Source: Naasia sp. SYSU D00057
GTDB lineage: Bacteria > Actinomycetota > Actinomycetes > Actinomycetales > Microbacteriaceae
Reading direction: 5' to 3'
NCBI RefSeq assembly: GCF_017916505.1
Contig: NZ_JAFMSZ010000003.1
Span: forward strand, 124,001 to 188,000
DNA length: 64,000 bases
Positions 23,193 through 31,179 of this stretch are shown piece after piece. How positions within the stretch are numbered: the stretch's first letter is position 1; each line of letters starts with the position of its first letter. Both the position numbers and the translations under genes were made by a program. The notes under the pieces are model-generated. The model did not search any database. It saw nothing but the letters and a program-made list of their open reading frames with translations, and was not told where the DNA came from.

Positions 23193-23922
23193 CACCGATC
23201 AGCTGCAGCGATTCCTGGATCAGGCCTTCGTCGAGCCTGCCGTGTTCGACCTCCGCCCCGACTACAGAGCGCTGCTCCTCGCCGCCGATGGGCTTCGTCC
23301 GGGCCCGAGCGACGCGGCCGGCGACGACGCCCTGACGGCCGCCGAGACCGCGGCACGCGAAGCTCTGCGGGACACGCCCGTCGAGGACCTGCCGCACGTC
23401 GCCGCCTGGCGCGATGCCTACCGGGCCTTCGGCGCGAAGCCGCAGCGCACGCGCAACAGCCTCGAGGCGCTTCTGCGGCGCGCATCCGGCGGCCTACCCC
23501 GGGTGAACCGGCTCACCGACCTCTACAACGCGGTCTCCGTGTTGCACCTGGTTCCGCTCGGAGGCGAGGATCTCGACCGGTATGCGGGTGCGCCCCGTCT
23601 GATCCGCGCGGTCGGCGACGAGCAGTTCGACACCGTGGCGGATGGCAGCGCGATCGTCGAGCATCCGGAGCCGGGCGAGGTCGTGTGGTGTGACGACGAC
23701 GGTGTCACCTGCCGGCGGTGGAACTGGCGGCAGGGGCGCCGGACCGCGCTCGCCGACTCGACCACGTCGGCGCTGTTCATCCTCGACGCCCTCCATCCGA
23801 TGCCGGACGACGCCCTTGCGGCCGCCGGCGACGAGCTGTCCGAAGCCCTGACGCGTCTCGGACCCGAGGTGCGGGTCGCCCGCCGCCTGATCGGCGGCCC
23901 GGCCTTGAACGGAGGGCGCTGA
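23185..23922 (+). CDS. B3/B4 (PheRS beta-like) domain protein
   Basis: 245-aa soluble protein carrying only the B3/B4 domain otherwise found in the beta subunit of phenylalanyl-tRNA synthetase, where it edits misacylated tRNA. WRDAYRAFGAKPQRTRNSLE, LPRVNRLTDLYNAVSVLHLVP and STTSALFILDALHP are the typical phrases of stand-alone members. Its role may be hydrolysis of wrong aminoacyl-tRNA or binding of amino-acid-like ligands; this is not established. It overlaps the XRE-cupin gene by 8 bases and is one base from the next gene. Confidence 0.82.
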   Translation: MRDTDQLQRFLDQAFVEPAVFDLRPDYRALLLAADGLRPGPSDAAGDDALTAAETAAREALRDTPVEDLPHVAAWRDAYRAFGAKPQRTRNSLEALLRRASGGLPRVNRLTDLYNAVSVLHLVPLGGEDLDRYAGAPRLIRAVGDEQFDTVADGSAIVEHPEPGEVVWCDDDGVTCRRWNWRQGRRTALADSTTSALFILDALHPMPDDALAAAGDELSEALTRLGPEVRVARRLIGGPALNGGR

Positions 23923-23923
23923 C

Positions 23924-24592
23924 ATGCTGATCCACCCCTGGGACGCTGCGCTCGAGCCCGCCGAGTGGCGGAAGTGGCTCGAGTCCACCGACCGCTTCGG
24001 GCTGCTCGTCGTGAACAACACGGACCAGGCTGCGGCTCCGCTCGTGGTCCCCAGCCACTTCACGGTCGCGGGCGACGACGAGCTGCTGCTGCACCTCGCC
24101 CGGCCCAACCCGGTGTGGCCGCACCTGGAGGCGGCGGCCGAGGTGCGCGTCGCGGTCGTCGGCGACTACGTCTACATCCCCGCCTACTGGCGCGCGAAGG
24201 ACGGCTCGCCCGAGGAGGAGGGCGTGCCCACCAGCTACTACGCCGCGGTGCAGTTCGTCTGCCGCCCGAGCATCGTCGACGACCCGGAGGACAAGGCGGC
24301 CCTGCTCGCCGCGCAGCTCAGCGACCTCCAGCCGGAGGGGCGGCACGCCGAGGTCGCCCCTGGCGCCGGCCCCTACGGGCGCATGCTGCCCGGAATCCGA
24401 GGGGTGCGCCTGGCCGTCCTGCGTGTCGAGGCGAAGTTCAAGTACGACGACGCCAAGCCCGTCGAGCACCGGGAGCGGGTGATCCGGCGGCTCGAAGAGC
24501 GCGGGCACGGGTTGGACGCCGCCGCCGCGGCGCAGCAGCGGCGGCGCCTCGGGGCGATCGGCGAGTGGCGGAGCCGGGGAGGGGAGCGATGA
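23924..24592 (+). CDS. FMN-binding, PaiB-like protein
   Basis: 222-aa flavin-binding split-barrel protein of the PaiB type (FMN-binding negative transcriptional regulator in annotation lists). It begins MLIHPWDA, followed by FGLLVVNN, VVPSHF, LLLHLARPNPVWPHL and YVYIPAYWRAKDGS, the usual order for the family. No DNA-binding motif is visible, so an oxidoreductase or ligand-binding role is as likely as regulation. It overlaps the EamA gene by 4 bases. Confidence 0.85.
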   Translation: MLIHPWDAALEPAEWRKWLESTDRFGLLVVNNTDQAAAPLVVPSHFTVAGDDELLLHLARPNPVWPHLEAAAEVRVAVVGDYVYIPAYWRAKDGSPEEEGVPTSYYAAVQFVCRPSIVDDPEDKAALLAAQLSDLQPEGRHAEVAPGAGPYGRMLPGIRGVRLAVLRVEAKFKYDDAKPVEHRERVIRRLEERGHGLDAAAAAQQRRRLGAIGEWRSRGGER

Positions 24593-25488
24593 CCGCGCGC
24601 GGCCGGTCGGCCGTTCCCGCCCCCTGGGCGCTCGCCGTCGGGGCGATGCTCTCGGTCCAGCTCGGCTCGGCGCTCTCGGTGGGGCTCATCGAGGAAGTCG
24701 GCCCGGCGGGGACCGCCTGGCTGCGGCTCACCGCCGGCGCGCTGCTGTTCCTGGCGATCGCCCGGCCGCCGCTGCGGTCGATCCGCCGTGCCGACGTGCC
24801 CGCCATCCTCGGCCTCGGCGTGGCGACCGGGCTCATGACGCTCTCGTTCCTGGCCGCGCTCGAGCGCATCCCGCTCGGCACCGCCGTCGCCATCGAGTTC
24901 CTCGGGCCTCTCACGGTGGCCGCGGTGCGCAGTCACCGCGCCCGGGCGCTCGCCTGGCCCGCACTGGCGCTGATCGGGGTCGTGCTGCTCACGGAGCCCT
25001 GGCACGGCGAGGTGGACCCGCTCGGCGTCGGGTTCGCGGCGTTCGGCGCCGTGGGCTGGGGCGCCTACATCCTGCTCACCCAGCACGTCGGCGACCGCTT
25101 CACCGGCATCCGGTCGCTGTCGCTGACGATCCCCATCGCCGCGGCGGTGGCCGCGGTGGTCGGCGTCCCGCAAGCCGCCGGCTCCCTCACCTGGGGGATC
25201 GCGGCGGCGGCGCTGGGGCTCGCCGTCCTGCTCCCCGTGCTGCCCTTCGCGCTCGAGATGCTCGCCCTGCGCCACTTGACGCCGACCGCGTTCGGCACGC
25301 TGATGGCTCTCGAGCCGGCCTTCGGCGTGGTGCTCGGGCTGCTCGTGCTGCATCAGACGCCGACCCTTCCGCAGGTCGGGGGCATCGTGCTGGTCGTGTT
25401 CGCCGGTGCGGCCGCACAGCGCGGCGGCCGGCGTGCAGCGGCGACGGCGTCCGCCGCCGAGATCGCAGCAGCGGAGGCTCCGCGCTAG
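24589..25488 (+). CDS. EamA/RhtA-like metabolite exporter
   Basis: 299-aa membrane protein with ten hydrophobic segments in two EamA repeats. GPAGTAWLRLTAGALLFLAI, LGTAVAIEFLGPLTVAAV and LTPTAFGTLMALEPAFGVVL are close to threonine/homoserine exporter RhtA. GGGGAGGGGAGCG precedes ATG 24589. Export of an amino acid or a similar compound sensed by the XRE-cupin protein would make sense of this four-gene operon, but the substrate is not shown by sequence. Confidence 0.85.
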   Translation: MTARGRSAVPAPWALAVGAMLSVQLGSALSVGLIEEVGPAGTAWLRLTAGALLFLAIARPPLRSIRRADVPAILGLGVATGLMTLSFLAALERIPLGTAVAIEFLGPLTVAAVRSHRARALAWPALALIGVVLLTEPWHGEVDPLGVGFAAFGAVGWGAYILLTQHVGDRFTGIRSLSLTIPIAAAVAAVVGVPQAAGSLTWGIAAAALGLAVLLPVLPFALEMLALRHLTPTAFGTLMALEPAFGVVLGLLVLHQTPTLPQVGGIVLVVFAGAAAQRGGRRAAATASAAEIAAAEAPR

Positions 25489-25565
25489 GGCGTCCTCGTC
25501 CAAACTCGATCGAAGGCTGCATTCTCGATCCGCCCGCGCCGGTGCAGCGGAAGCGGGAAGCGCCG

Positions 25566-26639
25566 CTAGGCGGACGCGCCCTCCGCCTCGCCGGCTCCGA
25601 TCGGTCGGCCGCGAGGTGACTCCGTCGCCGGCTCCGACTTCGGCGAACGCTGCCGGCGGCCGTCGAGTGACGTCACCGCGACCGCCACCAGGGTGAGGGC
25701 GATGCCGATCAGGGCGGAGGTCTGCACCCCCGCTGTCGGCACGACGAGCTCGAGGATCAGGGCGCCGATCAGCTGTCCGGCCACCGTGCCGAGACCGAGG
25801 AGCAGCACGCCCAGCCGGTGGACGAGGACCGCTCCGATGGCCACACCGATGGGGCCGATGACGCCGCCGAGGAACAGCCACGGCTCGCTCGGGAGGGAGA
25901 AGCGGGTGAAGTCGCCGGGCGCGCTGGCGACGAGAAGCGTCACGATCACCAGGAGGCCGACGAGGTGGTTGAGCATTCCCGCGGTGGCGACGCTGCGCGA
26001 GGCGGACTGGACGCGGCCCGTCGCACCCGACGCCGCCGCCAGTCCGAGGCCCGCGACGAACGCCATGGCGATGAGCCCCAGGTCGATCGTCGAGTCGTCG
26101 CCCGCGACGGCGCCCCAGCTGACCGCGGCGATCGCGAGCACGGAGCCGAGGACGCGGTACAGGGTGGGGGAGCGGCGCTCGCCGCCGGCGATGCCGATCC
26201 AGTCGAAGACGAGTCCGCCGACCACCTGCCCGGCCACCACCGCCATGCCGAACATGGCGAGACCCAGCACGCCGGCGGCGGTCCCCTGGGTGACGACGAA
26301 GAACATGCCGGCCAGTCCGCCGAGAAGGGCCCACCAGGGCAGCGTCCGGGTCCGCACCGCGGTCGCGACGCTGCGGAATCCGCGTCGCGCAGGCCGGGAG
26401 ACGATCACGATCACGAGGAGGATCAGGGTGCCGGTGATGACCGTCACCCATGCCGCGCTGTAGACGTCGGACCGCTCGGCCAGGTCGGCGCTCACCCGGG
26501 CCTGGATCGATATCAGGCAGCCGAGCGCCACCGCGACCAGCAGCTGCAGCCACCGGGGCACCGCCCGCCGCTTCGGCTCGTTCGTCTCGGCGTCTCCGCG
26601 ATCCACGTCATCCCCTTCGACTCGCCCGGAACCGGTCAC
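25566..26639 (-). CDS. DMT-superfamily transporter (YdcZ/DUF606 duplicated type)
   Basis: 357-aa membrane protein made of two similar halves of five helices each. Each half has the family phrase around the middle helices: AMFGMAVVAGQVVGGLVFDW and GLGTVAGQLIGALILELVVP. Hydrophilic tails of about 28 residues at each end are charged. Substrate unknown. It is transcribed leftward, convergent with the EamA gene, and is not in an operon. Confidence 0.82.
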   Translation of the reverse strand: MTGSGRVEGDDVDRGDAETNEPKRRAVPRWLQLLVAVALGCLISIQARVSADLAERSDVYSAAWVTVITGTLILLVIVIVSRPARRGFRSVATAVRTRTLPWWALLGGLAGMFFVVTQGTAAGVLGLAMFGMAVVAGQVVGGLVFDWIGIAGGERRSPTLYRVLGSVLAIAAVSWGAVAGDDSTIDLGLIAMAFVAGLGLAAASGATGRVQSASRSVATAGMLNHLVGLLVIVTLLVASAPGDFTRFSLPSEPWLFLGGVIGPIGVAIGAVLVHRLGVLLLGLGTVAGQLIGALILELVVPTAGVQTSALIGIALTLVAVAVTSLDGRRQRSPKSEPATESPRGRPIGAGEAEGASA

Positions 26640-26782
26640 GCTACCGAGGCGGCTCCGTCGGCGTCCGGGGGTTTACATAGGGCAACTATTGAGGCACGGG
26701 GGCGTTCGGCTGTGCATTGTCCGAGGCCCCGACGAGGAATGCCGGCGGAGGCATACGGTGGGAGCGGCGGAAGGGAGCACCC

Positions 26783-27277
26783 ATGGCGTCGACGAGGAGC
26801 GCGGGTCTGATCCGAGCGGCGGGCGTCGGGGTGCTGTGCGGGATCGCCGGCGTCGCCGCGATGACGGCAGGCGAGAAGCTCGAGCAGGCGATCACCTCGC
26901 GGCCGAACTCGTCGACGCCCGCGCGCACGCTGCTCGCCCTGCTCGGCCGACGACCGGGCGACGGCCCGCAGCCGGCGGTGTGGAACCATGCGATGCACTG
27001 GGGAACGGGAGCCCTGCTCGGTGCGCTGCGCGGCATCTGGGCCGCGACGGGCATCCGCGGCCCCATCGCGTCGGCCACCCACACGGTCGTTCGGCTCGCG
27101 TTCGACCAGACGCTCGAGAACGCGACAGGAGTCGGCGCTCCGCCGCCCACCTGGCCGAAGGGCGAGCAGGCGGTCGACCTCGGGCACAAGGCGGTCTACT
27201 CCTTCGTCACCGGCGCTGTCGCCGACCTCCTGATCGCGCCGGCGCTCGAGTCGCGGCGCGGCCGCACCTCGCACTGA
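26783..27277 (+). CDS. Conserved hypothetical protein, 164 aa
   Basis: Function not recognised. ATG 26783 is preferred because GGAAGGGAG lies upstream. The protein has three weak hydrophobic stretches (AAGVGVLCGIAGVAAMTAG, HWGTGALLGALRGIWAATG, YSFVTGAVADLLIAPALE) separated by polar loops, suggesting a small membrane-associated protein. It is alone between the divergent DMT gene and a small membrane protein gene. Confidence 0.65.
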   Translation: MASTRSAGLIRAAGVGVLCGIAGVAAMTAGEKLEQAITSRPNSSTPARTLLALLGRRPGDGPQPAVWNHAMHWGTGALLGALRGIWAATGIRGPIASATHTVVRLAFDQTLENATGVGAPPPTWPKGEQAVDLGHKAVYSFVTGAVADLLIAPALESRRGRTSH

Positions 27278-27324
27278 CCCCGGTCCTCCACCGATCGCGA
27301 CCGGCCGCCTTCCCGCTCGGACGG

Positions 27325-27330
27325 TAGAGT
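27325..27330 (+). promoter_or_regulatory. -10 box, leaderless start at 27339
   Basis: TAGAGT ends 8 bases before the GTG start codon. Confidence 0.55.
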
Positions 27331-27338
27331 CGGGCGAC

Positions 27339-27695
27339 GTGAGCCGCGGCGGAAGCGAGCGGCCGGCGCGGATCCGGCCGGCCTTCCTTCCCGGCATCCT
27401 CGGCGCCGCGGTCGCATTCGCCGGAACGGGCCTTCTCGGGTCGGATGCCTATCTCGTGATCCGATTCGCGGTCAGCATCCTCGCGCTCATCATGGCGGTG
27501 TACGCCGTGCAGGGCCGGCGCTTCCTGTGGGTGCTCCCGCTCGCCGCGCTCGCCGTCGTGTGGAATCCGGTGATCCCGTTCGACTTCGAGGGACCGCCCT
27601 GGCTGTTCGCTCACGTCGCAGCTGCCGCAGTGTTCCTGATCGTCGGCCTCCTGCTCACGGTGCCCGATCCCGACCCGGATCGGCGGCGGCGCTGA
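27339..27695 (+). CDS. Small membrane protein (DUF6804-like)
   Basis: 118 aa with four hydrophobic helices: FLPGILGAAVAFAGTGLL, YLVIRFAVSILALIMAVYAV, LWVLPLAALAVVWNPVIPF and FAHVAAAAVFLIVGLLLTV. The phrase LPLAALAVVWNPVIPF is characteristic of this short uncharacterised family. The tail is acidic then basic (DPDPDRRRR). The stop overlaps a possible CTG start of the next lipoprotein gene, which suggests an operon. Confidence 0.72.
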   Translation: MSRGGSERPARIRPAFLPGILGAAVAFAGTGLLGSDAYLVIRFAVSILALIMAVYAVQGRRFLWVLPLAALAVVWNPVIPFDFEGPPWLFAHVAAAAVFLIVGLLLTVPDPDPDRRRR

Positions 27696-28147
27696 ACGGG
27701 CCGTCCCGTCGCGCCGGTGTCCGCGCGTCTGCGGCCGTCGGTGCCGCAGCGGCCGCTGCCCTGCTCATCACGGCCTGCACGACGACGAGCAGCGAGGCCG
27801 GGCTCAGCATTCCGACCGCCGACCTGCTGCCCGCCTCCGACGTGCAGGAGAGCGTCGCCGGGACGGTGCTCGTGGCGGACGACGGCTGCTTCCACCTGGA
27901 CACGGAGGCGGGCCGACGATTCGTCGTCTGGCCGGTCGGCACGCAGCAGGACGGAGCGCTCGTGCGCCTGCCGGACGGGCGCGAACTCGGGCAGGGCGAC
28001 CCGGTCTCGGGACGCGGCTGGCAGCTCGAGGCTGCGGAGGCGATCGCCGCGGCCGATGGGCCGGACGGCTACCTCGCCACGGTGATCGGCTTCTGCGCCG
28101 ACGACGGGGAACCCCTGGCCGTGCTCGCGGAGGCGGCGCCGGTCTAG
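27692..28147 (+). CDS. Putative lipoprotein with unusual start
   Basis: 151 aa if begun at CTG 27692, which overlaps the previous stop (CTGA); no ATG, and no suitable GTG or TTG, lies near the leader, while in-frame GTGs far upstream would add an implausible N-terminus. Residues 1-29 form a twin-Arg-free signal with hydrophobic core AAVGAAAAAALLITAC and lipobox ITAC. The mature part is acidic with DGCFHLDTEAGRRFVVWPVG and IGFCADDGEP, one Cys in each, perhaps a disulfide. Function unknown. It converges with the HAD gene; the two stops share CTAG. Confidence 0.6.
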   Translation: MNGPSRRAGVRASAAVGAAAAAALLITACTTTSSEAGLSIPTADLLPASDVQESVAGTVLVADDGCFHLDTEAGRRFVVWPVGTQQDGALVRLPDGRELGQGDPVSGRGWQLEAAEAIAAADGPDGYLATVIGFCADDGEPLAVLAEAAPV

Positions 28148-28824
28148 TCGCTGCCGGTGGCGGGCAGCGCCTCGCCGAGCAGCAGAGCCGGCAGATCCTC
28201 GGGGTCGTCCGCGATCGCGATGCTCCCCGTGCTCTCGATCTCGGAGCCGTAGCCCCAGTCGACGAAGATCGTGGGCACATGATTGGCGGTGGCGCCCTCG
28301 ACGTCGTGGAACCGGTCGCCCACCATCACCGGGCGCGACAGGTCCACGCCGAGCGCGCGCAGGTTGTCGAGCACGTAGGCGATGACGTCGGCCTTCTCGC
28401 TGCGCACCTCGTCCTCGGAGGCGCCGCCGATGAAGGTGAACAGGTCGGCCAGGCCGTAGTGCTCGAGCATGCGGCGCGCCTGCAGCTCCGGCTTCGAGGT
28501 CGCGAGCGCGAGGGGCAGCCGTGCGTCGTGCAGGGTGTGCAGAGCCTCCCGGATGCCCGGGAAGACGCTGCTGTCGAAGGCGCCCCGGTCGTGGTATCGC
28601 CGCCGGTAGAGGGCGAGCGCGCGGTGGCTCTCCTCCTCGTTGAGCCCGAGCGCCGCGAATCCGTCCATGATCGGCGGACCGACGAACTCGACGAGCTGCG
28701 AGGGGGTGGGCACGGGCTTCCCCATCGCCTCCAGAGTGTGCGACAGGGTCGAGGTGATGCCCGCGGCGGAGTCCGCGATCGTGCCGTCCAGGTCGAACAG
28801 CACGCAGCTCCAGCCCGTGTCCAT
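28144..28824 (-). CDS. HAD-family phosphatase (phosphoglycolate phosphatase-like)
   Basis: 226-aa cytosolic hydrolase. Motif I FDLDGT has Asp11 and Asp13, motif II is LATSK, the motif III Lys is in RSEKADV, and motif IV is MVGDRFHDVEG. A helical cap domain (about 17-85) places it in subclass I with Gph and beta-phosphoglucomutase relatives. The phrase VGPPIMDGFAALGL is common to Gph/PpaX-like members. The substrate is not determined. A leaderless start is suggested by TAGTCT 7 bases before ATG. Confidence 0.88.
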   Translation of the reverse strand: MDTGWSCVLFDLDGTIADSAAGITSTLSHTLEAMGKPVPTPSQLVEFVGPPIMDGFAALGLNEEESHRALALYRRRYHDRGAFDSSVFPGIREALHTLHDARLPLALATSKPELQARRMLEHYGLADLFTFIGGASEDEVRSEKADVIAYVLDNLRALGVDLSRPVMVGDRFHDVEGATANHVPTIFVDWGYGSEIESTGSIAIADDPEDLPALLLGEALPATGSD

Positions 28825-28831
28825 GCGTCCC

Positions 28832-28837
28832 AGACTA
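28832..28837 (-). promoter_or_regulatory. -10 box for the HAD phosphatase gene
   Basis: TAGTCT on the minus strand, 7 bases from the ATG at 28824. Confidence 0.55.
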
Positions 28838-28883
28838 CGTCGGCCGCCTCTGCCGCCTCTGCCGCCCGTTCGCGGGGGAGACG

Positions 28884-29081
28884 TCAGATGCCCTGAGCGC
28901 CGCCGCGAGCCGGGCTGGCCGGCGGCAGCTGGTCGTCGTCGCCCGCGTCCCGCTCGGCGGCGTTCGACAGCTCGCCCTCGGCGGTGCCGTCCGATTCGCC
29001 GAGCTGGTCGCCCGCGAGGCCGTTGGTCTGATCGAAGGGCTCGCCGACGGCGTCGTCGCGGCCCGTGCCGGAAGTGCTCAT
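28884..29081 (-). CDS. Small acidic hypothetical protein, 65 aa
   Basis: Disordered, Asp/Glu/Gly-rich protein without cysteines or helices of note, starting MSTSGTGRDDAVGEPFDQTN. Similar short proteins occur in Microbacteriaceae, but I cannot name a function. A -10-like TAGCGT lies 6 bases before the ATG, which supports a real leaderless gene. It is transcribed leftward between nucS and the HAD gene. Confidence 0.6.
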   Translation of the reverse strand: MSTSGTGRDDAVGEPFDQTNGLAGDQLGESDGTAEGELSNAAERDAGDDDQLPPASPARGGAQGI

Positions 29082-29087
29082 GGGCGC

Positions 29088-29093
29088 ACGCTA
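29088..29093 (-). promoter_or_regulatory. -10 box for the 65-aa protein gene
   Basis: TAGCGT on the minus strand, 6 bases from the ATG at 29081. Confidence 0.5.
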
Positions 29094-29130
29094 CGCCGAA
29101 CGGCCGGACCCCGCTACGGGTCGACGGTCG

Positions 29131-29826
29131 TCAGAAAAGGCGGGCGTGGGCGTCGTCCATGCCGCGCATGGCGTCGTAGTCGAGCACGAGGCAGCGGATG
29201 CCGCGGTCCTGGGCCAGCGTGCGGGCCTGCGGCTTGATCTCCTGGGCGGCGAAGATCCCCGTCACGGGCGCGAGGTGCGGATCCCGATTCATCAGCTCGA
29301 GGTAGCGAGTGAGCTGCTCGACGCCGTCGATCTCGCCCCGGCGCTTGATCTCGACCGCCACCGCCTTGCCCTCGGAGTCGCGCGCGAGGATGTCGACCGG
29401 GCCGATCGCGGTCATGTACTCGCGGCGGACGAGGGTGTGCCCGTCGCCGAGGAGCCCGATCTGCTCGGCGAGCAGCTTCTGCAGGTCCGCCTCTACGCCG
29501 TCCTTCACGAGGCCGGGGTCGACGCCCAGCTCGTGGCTCGTGTCCGAGAGCACCTCGTGCAGCGAGACGACGAGCATGTCGCTCGTCTTCGCGTGCGTCA
29601 CGGTCCACTGCTCCACGACGCCCGCTGCGCGCAGGTCCTCGTCCGGCTCGGTGACGACGAGCGAGCAGGGCGGGCTCATCCAGTTGAGCGGCTTGTACGA
29701 GCCGCCGTCGGAGTGCACGAGCACCGAGCCGTCGGCCTTCACCATGAGCACGCGGGTGGCGAGCGGGAGGTGGGCGCTGAGGCGGCCCGCGTAGTCGACG
29801 GAGCAGCGGGCGACGACGAGACGCAT
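29131..29826 (-). CDS. nucS: Mismatch-specific endonuclease NucS (EndoMS)
   Basis: 231-aa nuclease that cuts both strands at mismatches and serves as the mismatch-repair route in Actinobacteria lacking MutS/MutL. The N-terminal dimerisation domain (1-100) has [20 protein letters not shown]. The C-terminal PD-(D/E)xK domain has GPVDILAR with Asp145 and VAVEIKRRG with Glu159 and Lys161, then YLELMNRD. The end [12 protein letters not shown] is close to the C-terminal clamp-binding tail (LF ending). A leaderless promoter overlaps the stop of the upstream MFS gene. Confidence 0.95.
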   Translation of the reverse strand: MRLVVARCSVDYAGRLSAHLPLATRVLMVKADGSVLVHSDGGSYKPLNWMSPPCSLVVTEPDEDLRAAGVVEQWTVTHAKTSDMLVVSLHEVLSDTSHELGVDPGLVKDGVEADLQKLLAEQIGLLGDGHTLVRREYMTAIGPVDILARDSEGKAVAVEIKRRGEIDGVEQLTRYLELMNRDPHLAPVTGIFAAQEIKPQARTLAQDRGIRCLVLDYDAMRGMDDAHARLF

Positions 29827-29832
29827 CCGTCG

Positions 29833-29838
29833 AGCCTA
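29833..29838 (-). promoter_or_regulatory. -10 box for nucS overlapping the MFS stop codon
   Basis: TAGGCT, 6 bases before ATG 29826; its first three bases are the TAG stop of the preceding MFS gene. Confidence 0.6.
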
Positions 29839-31071
29839 ACCGCGGCTCGCCGGCACCTCGGGCTCGCCGCGCAGCGCGGGCCGCGGCTCGCGTGCGGCGC
29901 TCGACGCTGCGCCCGCGAGGGCCACGAGGGCGAGCACCACGGTGAGCGCCCACAGGAGGCCGATCTGGTCCGCGAGGAAGCCGATCAGCGGCGGACCGGC
30001 GAGGAAGGCGACGTAGCCGATGGTGGCCACGGCGCTCACCCGCGCGGCGGCGCGGGCCGGGTCGTCCGCCGCGGCGGACATGCCGACCGGGAAGCCGAGC
30101 GCGGCGCCGAGACCCCACAGCACGGCACCCACCACGGCGAGGACGGGCGTCGAGCCGAAGATGATGAAGCCGAGGCCGAGCGCCGCCAGCAGGGCGGAGA
30201 CGCGGAGCACCGGAACCCGGCCGAAGCGGTCGAGCACCGCGCCGCCGAGGACCCGGCCGGTCGTCATCGCGGTGAGGAACACGGCGAGCACGAGCGCCCC
30301 GGTCGCGTTGTCGAGCCCGTGCCCGTCGACCATGGCGAGCGGCAGCCAGTCGTTGGCCGATCCCTCCGCGAACGCCATGCCGAGCACGACCAGACCGATG
30401 AGGAGGGTGCGCGGCTCCGCCCAGGCGCTCAGCCGGGAGCGCCATCCGCGCGGAGCCTCCTCGCCCGGCGACGCCGGCACGTCGTGCTCCTCGTCCTGGT
30501 AGAAGCGCACGGCGACGATCACGGCCGCGAGGATCGCGACGGTGACGACCGAGACGTGCACGAGGATCGGCACGCCCCACGCCTCGGCGAGGGCGCCGAT
30601 GCCCACACCGACGACCGTCCCACCGCTGAAGAGCGCGTGGAAGAGCGGCATGATCGTCCGGCCCAGGGCGCGCTCGTTCGAGGCGCCGGCGACGTTCATG
30701 CCGACGTCGCAGAGGCCGTTGCCGAAGCCGAACACGACGAGCCCGAGGAATGCGACGAGAGGGCTGCCGACGGCGGAGCCGACCGCCGCGAGCGGCAGGC
30801 CCAGCACACCGATCCCCAGCGCGAGGAGCACGGTGCGCGCCGTGCCGACATGCGCGATGACGTGACTCGAGATGGTCAGGCCCACCATCGAGCCGACCGC
30901 GATGCCGAACAGCACGAAGCCGAGCGTCGTCGTGCTCACCGCCAGCTCGTCGCGCACCGCGGGCACGCGCGACATCCAGGTCGCCACCGCGAGACCCGAC
31001 AGGGCGAAGGTGACGAGGACGGCGTTGCGCCAGGCGGTGATCTGCGACCGGGTCAGAGCGGGGGAGGACAC
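29836..31071 (-). CDS. MFS transporter (YbjJ/fucose-permease-like)
   Basis: 411 aa, about 12 helices, GTG start. It is a clear paralogue of the transporter at 10787-11998: AFAEGSANDWLPLAMVDGHG here against [20 protein letters not shown] there, and both have WGLGA(A/S)LGFP. SRVPAVRDELAVSTTTLGFV and GFGNGLCDVGMNVAG are further family phrases. A hydrophilic loop of about 30 residues separates the halves. Substrate unknown. A TAGCGT box 6 bases upstream suggests a leaderless transcript. Confidence 0.87.
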   Translation of the reverse strand: MSSPALTRSQITAWRNAVLVTFALSGLAVATWMSRVPAVRDELAVSTTTLGFVLFGIAVGSMVGLTISSHVIAHVGTARTVLLALGIGVLGLPLAAVGSAVGSPLVAFLGLVVFGFGNGLCDVGMNVAGASNERALGRTIMPLFHALFSGGTVVGVGIGALAEAWGVPILVHVSVVTVAILAAVIVAVRFYQDEEHDVPASPGEEAPRGWRSRLSAWAEPRTLLIGLVVLGMAFAEGSANDWLPLAMVDGHGLDNATGALVLAVFLTAMTTGRVLGGAVLDRFGRVPVLRVSALLAALGLGFIIFGSTPVLAVVGAVLWGLGAALGFPVGMSAAADDPARAAARVSAVATIGYVAFLAGPPLIGFLADQIGLLWALTVVLALVALAGAASSAAREPRPALRGEPEVPASRG

Positions 31072-31077
31072 CCGTCA

Positions 31078-31083
31078 ACGCTA
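31078..31083 (-). promoter_or_regulatory. -10 box for the MFS gene
   Basis: TAGCGT on the minus strand, 6 bases from the GTG start at 31071. Confidence 0.55.
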
Positions 31084-31128
31084 CGGGAGGTCCCCCGCGG
31101 CGAAAGCTCCTTCAACCGGGCGACGATT

Positions 31129-31167
31129 CTGCAACGGCGTGCGGTTGCGGAACGGTCGTTCTGTTGC
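31129..31167. repeat. Palindromic intergenic repeat, copy 2
   Basis: 37 of 39 bases match 2612-2650. With flanking bases from 31121 it forms a stem of about 15 bp around loop GGCGTGCG. It fills most of the gap between the MFS start and the MATE stop. Confidence 0.75.
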
Positions 31168-31179
31168 ACGGCGTGGTGG

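Noticed and set aside
24373-26553. 726-codon minus-strand frame spanning the EamA and DMT region
   Set aside because: Arg/Gly-rich shadow; EamA (plus) and DMT (minus, other frame) explain the DNA.
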